From contig NZ_CP080998.1 of NCBI RefSeq assembly GCF_019645835.1, forward strand, positions 2,728,001 to 2,792,000: a stretch of DNA of 64,000 nt, in the 5' to 3' direction. The notes under the pieces were generated by a model, which saw only the letters and a list, made by a program, of their open reading frames with translations, was not told where the DNA came from and did no database searches. Shown here piece after piece: positions 19,738 to 32,286 of this stretch. Each line of letters begins with the position of its first letter. Positions within the stretch are counted from its first letter, which is position 1. The position numbers and the translations under genes are program-made. Origin of the DNA: Mycolicibacterium holsaticum DSM 44478 = JCM 12374 (lineage in GTDB: Bacteria > Actinomycetota > Actinomycetes > Mycobacteriales > Mycobacteriaceae).

Positions 19738-20756
19738 GCTAGTCGATGCGGCGCGGTGAGCAGGGACCACCGCTGCAGCGCCTGCCGTGCCACCTCGTCG
19801 CCGGCGGTCACCGTGACGGCGCCGCCGTCCAGATCGGCGGTCCACACGGCGCTGGCGGTGGCCCTGACCACCGACAGCGCATCGACGGGATCGCGTCCGG
19901 TGGAGTGAACCACCACCGCGGCGGCGTCGACGTCGACCCGCCACGCCGGGTGCGTGTCGATGCGCAGCGCGTCCGCGCGGGCGTACAGCGAACGCAGGTC
20001 GGCGGCCAGGTAGTCGGGTCGCTCCGTTGCTGCCGCGCGCACCACTTCGTCGGCGGTGCTGACGCCGCTGAGCACCATGAGGCTGGGCAGCCGGGCCGCG
20101 TTCGCGCCTGCGATATCGGTGTCGAGGCGGTCGCCGACCACCAGCGGGGTGCGAAAGTCACCGCGTGCCAACGCATCGGCGAAGATCGTGGGTTGCGGCT
20201 TTCCGGCCACCTGTGGTTCGGCACCTGTCGCCGCGCGCAACGCCGCCACCATCGACCCGTTACCCGGCAGCAGCCCCCGCTCGGACGGCAGGGTCAGATC
20301 GACGTTGGCGGCCACCCACAGCGCGCCGCTGCGGATGGCCAGCGCCGCTTCGGCCAACTCCGGCCAACCGGTCTGGGGCGAATGTCCCTGCACCACCGCG
20401 ACCGGGTCGTCCGACCACTGCCGAACCGGTTTCAAACCGACCCGGCGCACCTCGGCGGCCAACGCGTCGGTGCCGACGACGAGAACCACTGCGCCAGGGC
20501 TCAACTGGTCCCCGAGCAGGTTCGCCGCGCTTTGCGCACTGGTCACCACATCGTCGGGTGTCGCCGCGAAACCCAGCGCATCGAGATGTTGAGCGACCTC
20601 GGCCGGCTCGCGCGATGCGTTGTTGGTCACGTAAAGGGTGCGGGTGTTCACCGTCGCGAGGGTCTCGACGGCGCCGCTCGTCGGCTCGTGCCCACGGAAA
20701 ACCGTGCCGTCCAGATCGAGCAGCAGGCAATCGTGTTCCTGGACAAGTACGCTCAC
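19734..20756 (-). CDS. HAD-family phosphatase, likely glycerol-3-phosphate phosphatase
   Basis: A 340-residue HAD type IIA hydrolase. Motif I, LLLDLDGTVFRG, contains the nucleophile Asp near residue 13. YVTNNASREP (motif II), the cap domain, AGKPQPTIF with the motif III Lys and VVGDRLDTDIAGANAA (motif IV) follow. The M. tuberculosis counterpart Rv1692 dephosphorylates glycerol 3-phosphate during polar-lipid recycling; that activity is inferred by synteny. The start is GTG at 20756, one base after the upstream stop (TGACGTG). A C-terminal extension of about 80 residues beyond the HAD fold is present. Confidence 0.9.
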   Translation of the reverse strand: MSVLVQEHDCLLLDLDGTVFRGHEPTSGAVETLATVNTRTLYVTNNASREPAEVAQHLDALGFAATPDDVVTSAQSAANLLGDQLSPGAVVLVVGTDALAAEVRRVGLKPVRQWSDDPVAVVQGHSPQTGWPELAEAALAIRSGALWVAANVDLTLPSERGLLPGNGSMVAALRAATGAEPQVAGKPQPTIFADALARGDFRTPLVVGDRLDTDIAGANAARLPSLMVLSGVSTADEVVRAAATERPDYLAADLRSLYARADALRIDTHPAWRVDVDAAAVVVHSTGRDPVDALSVVRATASAVWTADLDGGAVTVTAGDEVARQALQRWSLLTAPHRLA

Positions 20757-20757
20757 G

Positions 20758-21549
20758 TCAGCTGAGCTCCGTGATGCGCTCTTCGGCGTCGGTGGCACCG
20801 TCGACGTCGGCGGCCGCGGCGTTGATGAACCACTGCAGCGCTTCGCTTTCACGGCCGAGCGCGAGCAGGGTCTCGGCGTACACGTAGAACAGCCGGGCCG
20901 CGGTTTGGCCGGTGCGCTTGGGGTCCAGTTGCGGCGACGACAGCAGCGCCAGCGCTTGTTCGTGCTGCCCGAGATCAGAGCGTGCGCCGGCCACCACGAT
21001 GCGCAGTTCGTCGGCGTCGTCGCCGGTCAGCTGCGCGGCTTCCTCGCTGCGGGCCAGTTCGATGGCACGTTCGGGACGGCCGACGCCGCGTTCGCAGTCC
21101 GCGATCAGCGGCAGCAGCGTGGATCGGCTTCCCATCCGCCTGGCCGCCCGAAGTTCGGCGAGCGCCTGCGCCCAGTCGCCACAGTGGTATGCGGCGATAC
21201 CGACGGCTTCCCGTACGGCAGCGATTCGGCCGGCCCTGGTCTTGGCGGCCTTGGCGTGGGCAAGCGCCGCCTGCGGATCGTCGGGCAGATTCTCGCCGGC
21301 CGCCACGAGGTGCCGGGCCACCAGATCGGCGGTGGGACGGTCCAAAGTGGTGAGCTCACCGCGGATTTCGGGGGACAGCTGTTTGGCCTCGATGCCCTCG
21401 GGAATCGGTGGGCCGGCGTCGCGTGGCGGTTCGCGATCGGGTTTTGGCTGCGAACGACGGGCCCGGTCGGGACCCGACGAGCGCGGTGCCGGATGTCCCG
21501 AAAGTCCTCGACGGCGCCCGCCGCTGCCGCCCTGCCTGTCCTGACCCAC
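20758..21549 (-). CDS. TPR-containing protein, Rv1691-like
   Basis: A 263-residue protein. A basic, Gly/Arg/Pro-rich disordered N-terminus (about 60 residues) precedes helical tetratricopeptide-like repeats (for example AAYHCGDWAQALAELRAARR and LGQHEQALALL). It probably acts as a protein-interaction scaffold. It matches Rv1691 upstream of the G3P phosphatase. I chose the GTG at 21549; upstream ATGs in the same frame extend into the rRNA terminator region. The upstream sequence AGAAAGG is a plausible ribosome-binding site. Function unknown. Confidence 0.8.
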   Translation of the reverse strand: MGQDRQGGSGGRRRGLSGHPAPRSSGPDRARRSQPKPDREPPRDAGPPIPEGIEAKQLSPEIRGELTTLDRPTADLVARHLVAAGENLPDDPQAALAHAKAAKTRAGRIAAVREAVGIAAYHCGDWAQALAELRAARRMGSRSTLLPLIADCERGVGRPERAIELARSEEAAQLTGDDADELRIVVAGARSDLGQHEQALALLSSPQLDPKRTGQTAARLFYVYAETLLALGRESEALQWFINAAAADVDGATDAEERITELS

Positions 21550-21611
21550 GTATGCCTTTCTACCGGATGACGCGATGCCAAAAGAATTCGAGGTGCATTC
21601 TCGCAAATAGA

Positions 21612-21641
21612 ATTACCCCCCACGCAATTGTGGGGGGTAAT
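21612..21641 (-). terminator. Intrinsic terminator of the rRNA operon
   Basis: A perfect 12-bp stem (ATTACCCCCCAC with GTGGGGGGTAAT, 6-nt loop) begins 10 nt after the 5S gene. On the minus strand it is followed by TCTATTTG. It ends rRNA transcription just before the TPR gene. Confidence 0.9.
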
Positions 21642-21650
21642 CCTAATTTG

Positions 21651-21767
21651 TGTTCGGCGGTGTCCTACTTTTCCGCCCGTGGTGGGCAGTATCATTGGCG
21701 CTGGCAGGCTTAGCTTCCGGGTTCGGGATGGGTCCGGGCGTTTCCCTGTCGCTATGGACCGCCGTAA
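21651..21767 (-). rRNA. rrf: 5S ribosomal RNA
   Basis: The minus strand reads TTACGGCGGTCCATAGCG at its 5' end and ends GGACACCGCCGAACA, so the terminal helix pairs. The internal GAAACGCCCGGACCC and CCGAACCCGGAAGC blocks are those of mycobacterial 5S rRNA. Length is about 117 nt; ends are good to a few bases. Confidence 0.95.
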
Positions 21768-21801
21768 CTTTATTCACTTGTTGTAGTGATGAAACTGTGT
21801 T

Positions 21802-21844
21802 TTTGGTGGTGGGGTGTTTTTGGTGTTTGTGGTGTGGTTGCGAG
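21802..21844 (-). other. 3' arm of the pre-23S processing stem
   Basis: This stretch just after the 23S 3' end is closely complementary to 25062-25107 in the 16S-23S spacer. The long uninterrupted blocks are TTTGGTGGTGGGGTG and GTGGTTGCGAG. Together they would form the stem cut by RNase III to release pre-23S rRNA. Confidence 0.75.
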
Positions 21845-21850
21845 GTTGTG

Positions 21851-24981
<3,131 letters not shown>

Positions 24982-25061
24982 AAAACAGTTAAAAATTCTC
25001 GGAAGAATCAAAAATTGCATTACCCAACAAAAGAACCCCACCAGGGCCCTTCTGCCAGATA

Positions 25062-25107
25062 CTCGCAACCACTATCCACAAATCAAACACCACACCCCAC
25101 CACCAAA
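25062..25107 (-). other. 5' arm of the pre-23S processing stem
   Basis: CTCGCAACCACTATCC through to CACCCCACCACCAAA on the plus strand is the complement partner of the 23S trailer at 21802-21844, and lies about 80 nt before mature 23S. Confidence 0.72.
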
Positions 25108-25170
25108 GACGGGGCGACAACCAACTCCCTACCCCCGGTTTCCCACAACGGGACAAAGAGATAGCGGGCC

Positions 25171-25203
25171 TGTTGCCTCAAAGCCCAATAGTGTGTCTGG
25201 CAA
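25171..25203 (-). other. 3' arm of the pre-16S processing stem
   Basis: The plus strand TGTTGCCTCAAAG followed by CCCAATAGTGTGTCTGG aligns without gaps to the leader RNA sequence at 26970-27002. The two RNA segments would therefore pair over about 33 positions, allowing G-U wobbles and about two mismatches. Confidence 0.75.
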
Positions 25204-25354
25204 TCCATCACCGGCTCGATCACTCGAAACCCGTACCGGCTCAACGTTTGTCGTGCACCAGACCCCCACCCACTACAGGTGAAGGCCATCCAACGAATCG
25301 CCTGAAGTCACCGAACTCCCACACGATGTGGGCGGGCTCAGGTCTCGTGGTGCT

Positions 25355-26886
<1,532 letters not shown>

Positions 26887-26969
26887 ACAGTCCAGAGACA
26901 ATCTGGCAAAACAAAAACCACACCCCAAACGGGAAAAGAGGCGCGGCAAAAAACAACAACAAACAAAAA

Positions 26970-27002
26970 CCACCAAACACACTATTGAGTTCTCAAACAA
27001 CA
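26970..27002 (-). other. 5' arm of the pre-16S processing stem with box A-like sequence
   Basis: Leader RNA TGTTGTTTGAGAACTCAA followed by TAGTGTGTTTGG pairs with the spacer at 25171-25203. It also contains a TTGAG/CTCAA mini-hairpin resembling box B. Confidence 0.75.
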
Positions 27003-27145
27003 CACCCGCACGACCGCGCAGTAAGCCCGCGGCCAAAAGCCGCGTACTCGTAGTGCGGACGCTCAGGAACCCACCGAAGTGGGGATTCCCTCTGGGATCC
27101 GCCGCGCTCTCCGGGCTGGTGCCCGTGTCGCAGCGACGAATCAAC

Positions 27146-27174
27146 AAGTTACGTGAGGGAATACGTGGAGTCAA
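27146..27174 (-). promoter_or_regulatory. Probable rRNA operon promoter
   Basis: A -35 hexamer TTGACT (27169-27174) and a -10 hexamer TAACTT (27146-27151) are separated by exactly 17 bp on the minus strand, about 260 nt upstream of mature 16S. This agrees with the strong single promoter reported for the tyrS-linked rrnB operon of fast growers. Other promoters cannot be excluded. Confidence 0.75.
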
Positions 27175-27321
27175 ATGGGCTGATAGGGCGTGTCTTTCGC
27201 TCGTCACCTACCGTGCGCACCACAGGGTGCGTGGACTCACTCGACAGGCTCAACCACAAAGTCGCGGAGGTTATTCCCCGATGCGGTCAGCCTGTCGTCG
27301 TGGGCGCGTGCGCCCCGACAC

Positions 27322-28605
27322 TCACCCAACACGCTCCACGCCGGCGAAGTTCCGCTTGCCCCGGCGCAGCACCAGCCACCGACCGTGCAGGAAGTCCGAC
27401 GACTGCGGTACCCACTCGTCGCTGTCGATGCGGGCGTTGTTGACGTAGGCGCCGCCCTCGGCGACGGTGCGCCGCGCGGCACCCTTGCTCGGCGCCAGCC
27501 CGCTGGCCACCAACAGGTCGGTGATCGTGTCGGCGCCGCCGGGCTTCAGGGCGGCGACGGATGCCTCCCGTAGCGCCGCCGCGAGCGTCGGCTCATCCAG
27601 CTCCGCCAGGTCAGCCCGGCCGAACAGGGCCTGGCTGGCGTGCTCGACCGAACGGGTCGCCGCCTGCCCGTGCACCAGCGTGGTGAGTTCGCGCGCCAAC
27701 CGGCGCTGCGCGCCGCGTTCATGCGGGCGGTCGGCCGTCGCCTGCGCCATCTCGGCGAGTTCCTCGGACGTCAGGAACGTGAACCAGCGCAGATAGCGGA
27801 CCACATCGGCGTCTGCGGTGTTGATGAAGTACTGGTACCAGGCGTACGGGCTCGTCATCGCCGGGTCCAGCCACAGGCTGCCGCCGCCCGTCGACTTTCC
27901 GAACTTCTTTCCCTCGGAGTCGGTGACCAACGGCGTCGTCAGCGCGTGCACCGTCGCACCGTCTTTCTGGCGGACCAGCCGTACCCCGGCGATGATGTTT
28001 CCCCACTGATCGGACCCGCCGATCTGCAGCGTGCACCCGTACCGGTGATGCAGTTCGACGTAGTCGTTGGCTTGCAGCAGCATGTAGCTGAACTCGGTGT
28101 AGGAGATGCCCTCGCCCTCCAGGCGGCGCCGGACCGTGTCGCGGTCGAGCATGACGTTGACCGAGAAGTGCTTACCGATGTCGCGCAGGAACTCGATCGC
28201 CGACAGCGGCTCCGTCCACGACAGGTTGTTCTCCACCACCGCGCCGGTGGCCGAGCCGTCGAACTCGACGAACCGCTCAAGCTGGCCGCGGATGCGCTCG
28301 GACCACTCCGCCACCGTGTCGGCGGTGTTCAGCGTGCGCTCACCGGCGTCTCGGGGATCGCCGATCAGCCCGGTGGCACCGCCGGCCAGCACGATCGGTC
28401 GATGGCCTGCCTGCTGGAACCGCCGCAGGGTCAGAAGCGGAATCAGATGGCCGGCGTGCAGGCTCGGCGCAGTGGGATCGAACCCCGAATAGACGGTGAC
28501 GGGTCCGCTGGCCAGCTCCGTGGCCAGGGCGTCACGATCGGTGGATTGGGCGATGAGCCCCCGCCACTCGAGCTCGTCGAGGATGGACGTACCCGCAGAA
28601 GTCAC
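27322..28605 (-). CDS. tyrS: Tyrosyl-tRNA synthetase
   Basis: A 427-residue class I synthetase. The HIGH-like motif HAGHL is near residue 51, the tyrosine pocket includes [12 protein letters not shown] and YMLLQANDY, and the KMSKS-like loop is KFGKST near residue 233. A C-terminal S4 domain (about residues 355-420) binds tRNA. It charges tRNA-Tyr. Its position immediately upstream of an rRNA operon on the same strand is the rrnB arrangement of fast-growing mycobacteria; slow growers such as M. tuberculosis (Rv1689) lack this operon. Confidence 0.97.
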   Translation of the reverse strand: MTSAGTSILDELEWRGLIAQSTDRDALATELASGPVTVYSGFDPTAPSLHAGHLIPLLTLRRFQQAGHRPIVLAGGATGLIGDPRDAGERTLNTADTVAEWSERIRGQLERFVEFDGSATGAVVENNLSWTEPLSAIEFLRDIGKHFSVNVMLDRDTVRRRLEGEGISYTEFSYMLLQANDYVELHHRYGCTLQIGGSDQWGNIIAGVRLVRQKDGATVHALTTPLVTDSEGKKFGKSTGGGSLWLDPAMTSPYAWYQYFINTADADVVRYLRWFTFLTSEELAEMAQATADRPHERGAQRRLARELTTLVHGQAATRSVEHASQALFGRADLAELDEPTLAAALREASVAALKPGGADTITDLLVASGLAPSKGAARRTVAEGGAYVNNARIDSDEWVPQSSDFLHGRWLVLRRGKRNFAGVERVG

Positions 28606-28623
28606 GGCTTCGATCTTCCCGTA

Positions 28624-29232
28624 CTAATCGCTGTGGCCGGGAGCCGGTGCCCGCGGGCTGCGCCGGTACAGCGACACCTCAGGCCGCCCCGTCAGCCACA
28701 GCCGCCACGGCCGGTCGGCGGCCTTGCTCACACCCACCCGCGGGCCTTCGGCCGCCGGATATTCTGCGCCGAACCGCACCTGGATCGCGCTGTTCGGGTC
28801 GAACAGGTCAAGTCCGTTGTCGTCCATGGTGATTCCCAACGCGGAGCAGAGGTTGCCGGGCCCGCGGGCCAGGCCGGCGGGAACCACAGCATCGCCACGG
28901 CGGCGCTGAGCCACGTCGTGACCGGACTCGACCGTGGCGGCCCGCAGCAGCACCGCGCCCGCGACACCGTCGGTTGCGCAGGCGACGTTGGCGCATACGT
29001 GGATGCCGTGGCTGCGATAGGTGTAGAGCCGGCCGGGCGGGCCGAACATCACCCAGTTGCGCGGACCCGGTCCGCGAAACGAATGGGCAGCGGGGTCGGG
29101 CCAGGGCCCGTCTGCTGGGCCGCCGTAGGCCTCGACTTCCACGATCATCGCGCTGGTCTCCCGCGCGATCAGCGTCGCCCCGAGTAACCGGCGAGCCGCG
29201 GTCAGCGGATCAACGGCCAGCTCAGCGCTCAC
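28624..29232 (-). CDS. mpg: 3-methyladenine DNA glycosylase (Mpg/AAG family)
   Basis: A 202-residue base-excision enzyme removing alkylated purines. Conserved elements: [10 protein letters not shown], the catalytic Glu and neighbours in [38 protein letters not shown] with the intercalating Tyr region, and [14 protein letters not shown]. The start is GTG at 29232, matching the 203-residue Rv1688; in-frame ATG codons lie further upstream but extend into the divergent transporter's promoter region. It is located 18 nt upstream of tyrS on the same strand. Confidence 0.93.
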   Translation of the reverse strand: MSAELAVDPLTAARRLLGATLIARETSAMIVEVEAYGGPADGPWPDPAAHSFRGPGPRNWVMFGPPGRLYTYRSHGIHVCANVACATDGVAGAVLLRAATVESGHDVAQRRRGDAVVPAGLARGPGNLCSALGITMDDNGLDLFDPNSAIQVRFGAEYPAAEGPRVGVSKAADRPWRLWLTGRPEVSLYRRSPRAPAPGHSD

Positions 29233-29291
29233 CCGAAGGATTCTGCCTTCCACCCTTGACAGCGGCCGCGGCGGGGAGGACATTTCAACAC

Positions 29292-30065
29292 ATGGTGACT
29301 TCATCGCATGGTGAATTTCAGCCGCGCGCGGCGGATCCGGCGATCGACATTCGTGGCCTGCGCGTCATCCGCGGCAAGCGCGTCGCGCTCGACGACGTCA
29401 CCGTGGCGGTCGCCCGCGGCACCATCACCGGGGTGCTCGGGCCGTCAGGCTGCGGCAAGACCACCTTGATGCGCTGCATCGTCGGCACCCAGATCATCGC
29501 GGGCGGAGTCGTCACAGTGCTCGGCCGCCCGGCCGGTTCGGCCGAACTGCGCCACCGCGTCGGCTACGTCACCCAGGACCCGACGATCTACAACGACCTG
29601 CGCGTCATCGACAACGCTCACTATTTCGCCGCGCTGTACGGCACCGGATCTGACGCGGCTGAGGAGGCCGTCGCCGCCGTCGGCCTCCAGGACCATCGAA
29701 CAGCGCTGTGCGCCAACCTCTCCGGCGGCCAGCGCACCCGCGCGTCGTTGGCCTGTGCCATGGTCTCGCGTCCCGATCTGCTCGTGCTCGACGAACCCAC
29801 CGTCGGGCTCGACCCGGTGCTGCGGGTCGATCTGTGGGAGCAGTTCGGCCGCCTCGCCAAGCGCGGCACGACGCTGCTGGTGTCGAGCCACGTGATGGAC
29901 GAGGCCGACCATTGCGGCGACCTGCTGCTGATGCGGGACGGCCGGATGCTGGCCCAGACCACCCCGACGAAGCTACGAGAGGACACCGGATGTCAGTCAC
30001 TGGAGGCGGCGTTTCTGTCCGTCATCAGGCGCAGCACCGCAGCCGCCAGCGCCGCGGCCGGCTGA
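29292..30065 (+). CDS. ABC transporter ATP-binding protein
   Basis: A 257-residue ATPase of the DrrA/multidrug subfamily. Walker A is [10 protein letters not shown] (about residues 51-60), the Q-loop is YVTQDPTIY, the signature [12 protein letters not shown], Walker [14 protein letters not shown] and the switch His sits in VSSHVMDEA. It matches Rv1687c. The ATG at 29292 leaves 59 nt to the divergent mpg gene. It forms an export cassette with the following permease and TetR gene. Substrate unknown. Confidence 0.92.
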   Translation: MVTSSHGEFQPRAADPAIDIRGLRVIRGKRVALDDVTVAVARGTITGVLGPSGCGKTTLMRCIVGTQIIAGGVVTVLGRPAGSAELRHRVGYVTQDPTIYNDLRVIDNAHYFAALYGTGSDAAEEAVAAVGLQDHRTALCANLSGGQRTRASLACAMVSRPDLLVLDEPTVGLDPVLRVDLWEQFGRLAKRGTTLLVSSHVMDEADHCGDLLLMRDGRMLAQTTPTKLREDTGCQSLEAAFLSVIRRSTAAASAAAG

Positions 30066-30817
30066 ACCCGCAGGCCTATCTGGCCACGACGACCCGGATC
30101 CTGCGTCAGCTCAGCGCCGATCACCGCAGCGTCGCGATGATCCTGGTGGTGCCGATCGTGGTCATCACGCTGATGTACTTCATGTTCGACGATGTGCCGA
30201 CCGTCCCCGGCGCGACGTCGGGGTTCAACAACGCATGCCTGATCCTGCTCGGGCTGTTCCCGCTGTTCGTGATGTTCGTCATCACGTCGATCACGATGCA
30301 GCGCGAACGGGCGTCGGGAACGCTGGAACGTATCCTCACCACCCCGCTGCGGCGGCTGGACCTGCTGGGCGCATACGGCACCGCGTTTTCGATTGCGGCC
30401 GCCATCCAGGCGACGCTGGCCTGCATCGTCGCGTTCTGGCTGCTCGGCTTCCAAACCGCGGCCAGCCCGGCCTGGGTGTTCGCGATCGCGATCGTCAACG
30501 CGGTGCTCGGCGTCGGGCTGGGGTTGCTGTGCAGCGCGTTCGCCCGTACCGAGTTCCAGGCCGTGCAGTTCATCCCGTTGGTGATGGTTCCGCAGCTGCT
30601 GCTGGCCGGGATCATCGTGCCTCGGGGGACAATGCCGGAGTGGTTGCAGTGGATCAGCAATGTCATGCCCGCCAGCTATGCGCTGGAGGCGCTGCGGGAG
30701 GTCGGCGCGAACCCGCAGCTGACGGCGGTCGCGTTGCGCGACATCGCGGTCGTCATCGGGTGCGCGGTGGTGGCGCTGTGCCTGGCGGCGGCCACCTTGC
30801 GACGACGGACGCCCTGA
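29990..30817 (+). CDS. ABC-2 type transporter permease
   Basis: A 275-residue membrane protein with six hydrophobic segments of the ABC-2 type, including FPLFVMFVITSITMQRERASGTLERILTTPL around residue 100, a family hallmark, and a C-terminal Ser-Asn-Met-Pro-Ala-Ser-Tyr-Ala motif before the last helix. It matches Rv1686c. An ATG at 29990 with AGAGGA 7 nt upstream would overlap the ATPase gene by 76 nt. A downstream CTG at 30062 overlapping the ATPase stop as CTGA is an alternative, giving 251 residues. The start is therefore uncertain. Confidence 0.88.
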   Translation: MSVTGGGVSVRHQAQHRSRQRRGRLNPQAYLATTTRILRQLSADHRSVAMILVVPIVVITLMYFMFDDVPTVPGATSGFNNACLILLGLFPLFVMFVITSITMQRERASGTLERILTTPLRRLDLLGAYGTAFSIAAAIQATLACIVAFWLLGFQTAASPAWVFAIAIVNAVLGVGLGLLCSAFARTEFQAVQFIPLVMVPQLLLAGIIVPRGTMPEWLQWISNVMPASYALEALREVGANPQLTAVALRDIAVVIGCAVVALCLAAATLRRRTP

Positions 30818-30818
30818 G

Positions 30819-31433
30819 TTGACCGCCGAGGCAGAGCGCAAACGTCCCGGCCGGCCACCGGGGGCGTCAGACACCCGCGAGCGAATCCTGACCAGCGCGC
30901 GGGACCTGTTTGCGCGCAACGGGTTCGACAAGACGTCCATACGCGCGATTGCGGCAGGCGCCGGTGTCGACCCGGCGCTCGTGCACCACTATTTCGGCAC
31001 CAAGACCCAGCTGTTCGGAGCGGCGATCCAGATCCCGGTCGATCCGATGACGGTGATCGGCCCGCTGCGCGAGGTCCCCCTCGACCAGATCGGACGCACC
31101 CTGCCGTCGTTGGTGTTGCCGCTGTGGGATTCGGAGCTGGGCAAGGGGTTCATCGCGACGCTGCGTTCCACCCTGGCCGGCGGCGACGTCACCCTGTTCC
31201 GCTCGTTTCTGCAGGAAGTCATTGTGGCCGAGGTCGGTTCGCGCGTGGACGATCCACCGGGCAGCGGACGGGTCCGTGTGCAGTTCGTGGCCAGCCAGTT
31301 GGTGGGCGTGGTGATGGCCCGCTACATCCTCGAGTTGGAGCCGTTCAAGTCGTTGCCGGTGGAGCGGATCGTCGACACCATCGCGCCGACCCTGCAGCGC
31401 TACCTCACCGGCGAGTTACCCGGGCTGTCCTGA
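30819..31433 (+). CDS. TetR-family regulator of the ABC transporter cassette
   Basis: A 204-residue regulator with a clear N-terminal helix-turn-helix: RERILTSARDLFARNGF, then TSIRAIAAGAGVDPALVHHYFGTK. The C-terminal domain is of the TetR_C_17 type common in actinobacteria. The start is TTG at 30819, one base after the permease stop (TGAGTTG), so it is coupled to the transporter genes and likely represses them. It matches Rv1685c. Its last 18 nt overlap the convergent Trm112-like gene. Confidence 0.9.
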   Translation: MTAEAERKRPGRPPGASDTRERILTSARDLFARNGFDKTSIRAIAAGAGVDPALVHHYFGTKTQLFGAAIQIPVDPMTVIGPLREVPLDQIGRTLPSLVLPLWDSELGKGFIATLRSTLAGGDVTLFRSFLQEVIVAEVGSRVDDPPGSGRVRVQFVASQLVGVVMARYILELEPFKSLPVERIVDTIAPTLQRYLTGELPGLS

Positions 31434-31634
31434 CGCCCGATCCAGCATGCGCTGGTGTTCGGCATCGTCCTCGACGCTGACCGCCTCGTCGACCAGCAGC
31501 ACGGGAATGCCGTCGTCGATGCGGTACGCGCGCCGAAGCCGCGGGTTGTACAGAAACTCGTTGTCCACCAACAGAAGTGGCCCGCGGTCCTGAGGGCAGA
31601 CCAGGATGTCCAGCAGCTTTTCGTCGAGTGCCAC
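31416..31634 (-). CDS. Trm112/UPF0434-like small protein
   Basis: A 72-residue protein with the Trm112 N-terminal pattern LLDILVCPQDRGPLLL and the C-terminal RRAYRIDDGIPVLLVDEA. The family often acts as a methyltransferase-activating partner and normally carries Cys-x-x-Cys zinc ligands. Here only one Cys remains (CPQD), so metal binding is probably lost. The start is GTG at 31634. It matches Rv1684. It overlaps the convergent TetR gene by 18 nt. Confidence 0.82.
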   Translation of the reverse strand: MALDEKLLDILVCPQDRGPLLLVDNEFLYNPRLRRAYRIDDGIPVLLVDEAVSVEDDAEHQRMLDRASGQPG

Positions 31635-31638
31635 GACG

Positions 31639-32190
31639 CTAACCGATCGGCACGGACATGCCGGGGATGACGGGCACCGGACCGGCGACCGGACCCCGCT
31701 GCGAGGCCGTCATGGCGGCCTGGGCCTGCAACTTGCGCTGGTAGGCGATCGTGTTCTTCAGCGCCTCCACCAGCGGGGTCTGATTGGGCCGGTACTCGAG
31801 TGCATTCGCGAGCGCCTCGGCGTTCGCGTTGGACGGCCGGAAACCCTGCCTGCGCAGCTTCACCGCGTCGTCGATGAGCTTGGAAACCTGGCCTCCGCCG
31901 TCACCCTGGGCGTACTCGGTGTAGATCTGCGAGAGCACCGCGTCGGCCGATACCTTCGCCGGTTCGGGTTCACCCCGGGAGCAGTCGTCGCCGGTACACG
32001 AGCGCGGCTCGTCCTGGGCCGCCGGCGTGGGGGTCTCGGCGGCGACCGTCGGTTCGGTGGTCGGCTCGGTGGGCTGGGCCGCTGCCGTTCCGATACCCGC
32101 CAACAGGCCCGCGACCATTGCGCCACCGGCCACTGCTGTGACGAGAACGCGACGCCAGAGGTCGCGATCTGAACCGGCCTGCGATGTCAT
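31639..32190 (-). CDS. Secreted protein of unknown function
   Basis: A 183-residue protein. The ATG at 32190 has TGGAGG 4 nt upstream. A Sec signal peptide (basic WRRVL, then a hydrophobic AGGAMVAGLLAGIGTAAAQ with a likely cleavage after AAA) is followed by a Pro/Thr/Glu-rich linker with two close Cys (RSCTGDDCSRG), which could form a disulfide. The C-terminal domain is helical (LSQIYTEYAQ through QAAMTASQRG). No family is recognised. It is 4 nt upstream of the Trm112-like gene. Confidence 0.75.
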   Translation of the reverse strand: MTSQAGSDRDLWRRVLVTAVAGGAMVAGLLAGIGTAAAQPTEPTTEPTVAAETPTPAAQDEPRSCTGDDCSRGEPEPAKVSADAVLSQIYTEYAQGDGGGQVSKLIDDAVKLRRQGFRPSNANAEALANALEYRPNQTPLVEALKNTIAYQRKLQAQAAMTASQRGPVAGPVPVIPGMSVPIG

Positions 32191-32286
32191 CAATCCTCCA
32201 GTGCGGTGGCGCGACTGCCCGACCCGGCGACGGCGTGCCGCCAAGCGGGAGCCTAACAGCGCGCCGGTGTTCCGGCACTTCTGTCG

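Larger units (their letters stand above)
26887..27321 (-). promoter_or_regulatory. rRNA operon leader and upstream region
   Basis: 435 nt between tyrS and 16S with no supported gene. From the tyrS side it holds a GC-rich hairpin (GGGCGC-GT-GCGCCC, 27302-27315) just after the tyrS stop, the operon promoter (27146-27174), and a transcribed leader. The leader contains GTTTGAGAACTCAATAG and TGTTTGG with a T-rich tract downstream, the conserved actinobacterial box B/box A-type antitermination and processing region. Confidence 0.85.

Noticed and set aside
25062..25203. Possible CRISPR-like or direct repeats in the spacer
   Set aside because: The repeated blocks are inverted relative to the leader and trailer and are explained as rRNA processing stems.
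27302..27315. GC-rich hairpin after tyrS as a strong terminator
   Set aside because: The stem has only 6 bp and no U-run follows, so I list it only as part of the rRNA upstream region; read-through from tyrS cannot be excluded.
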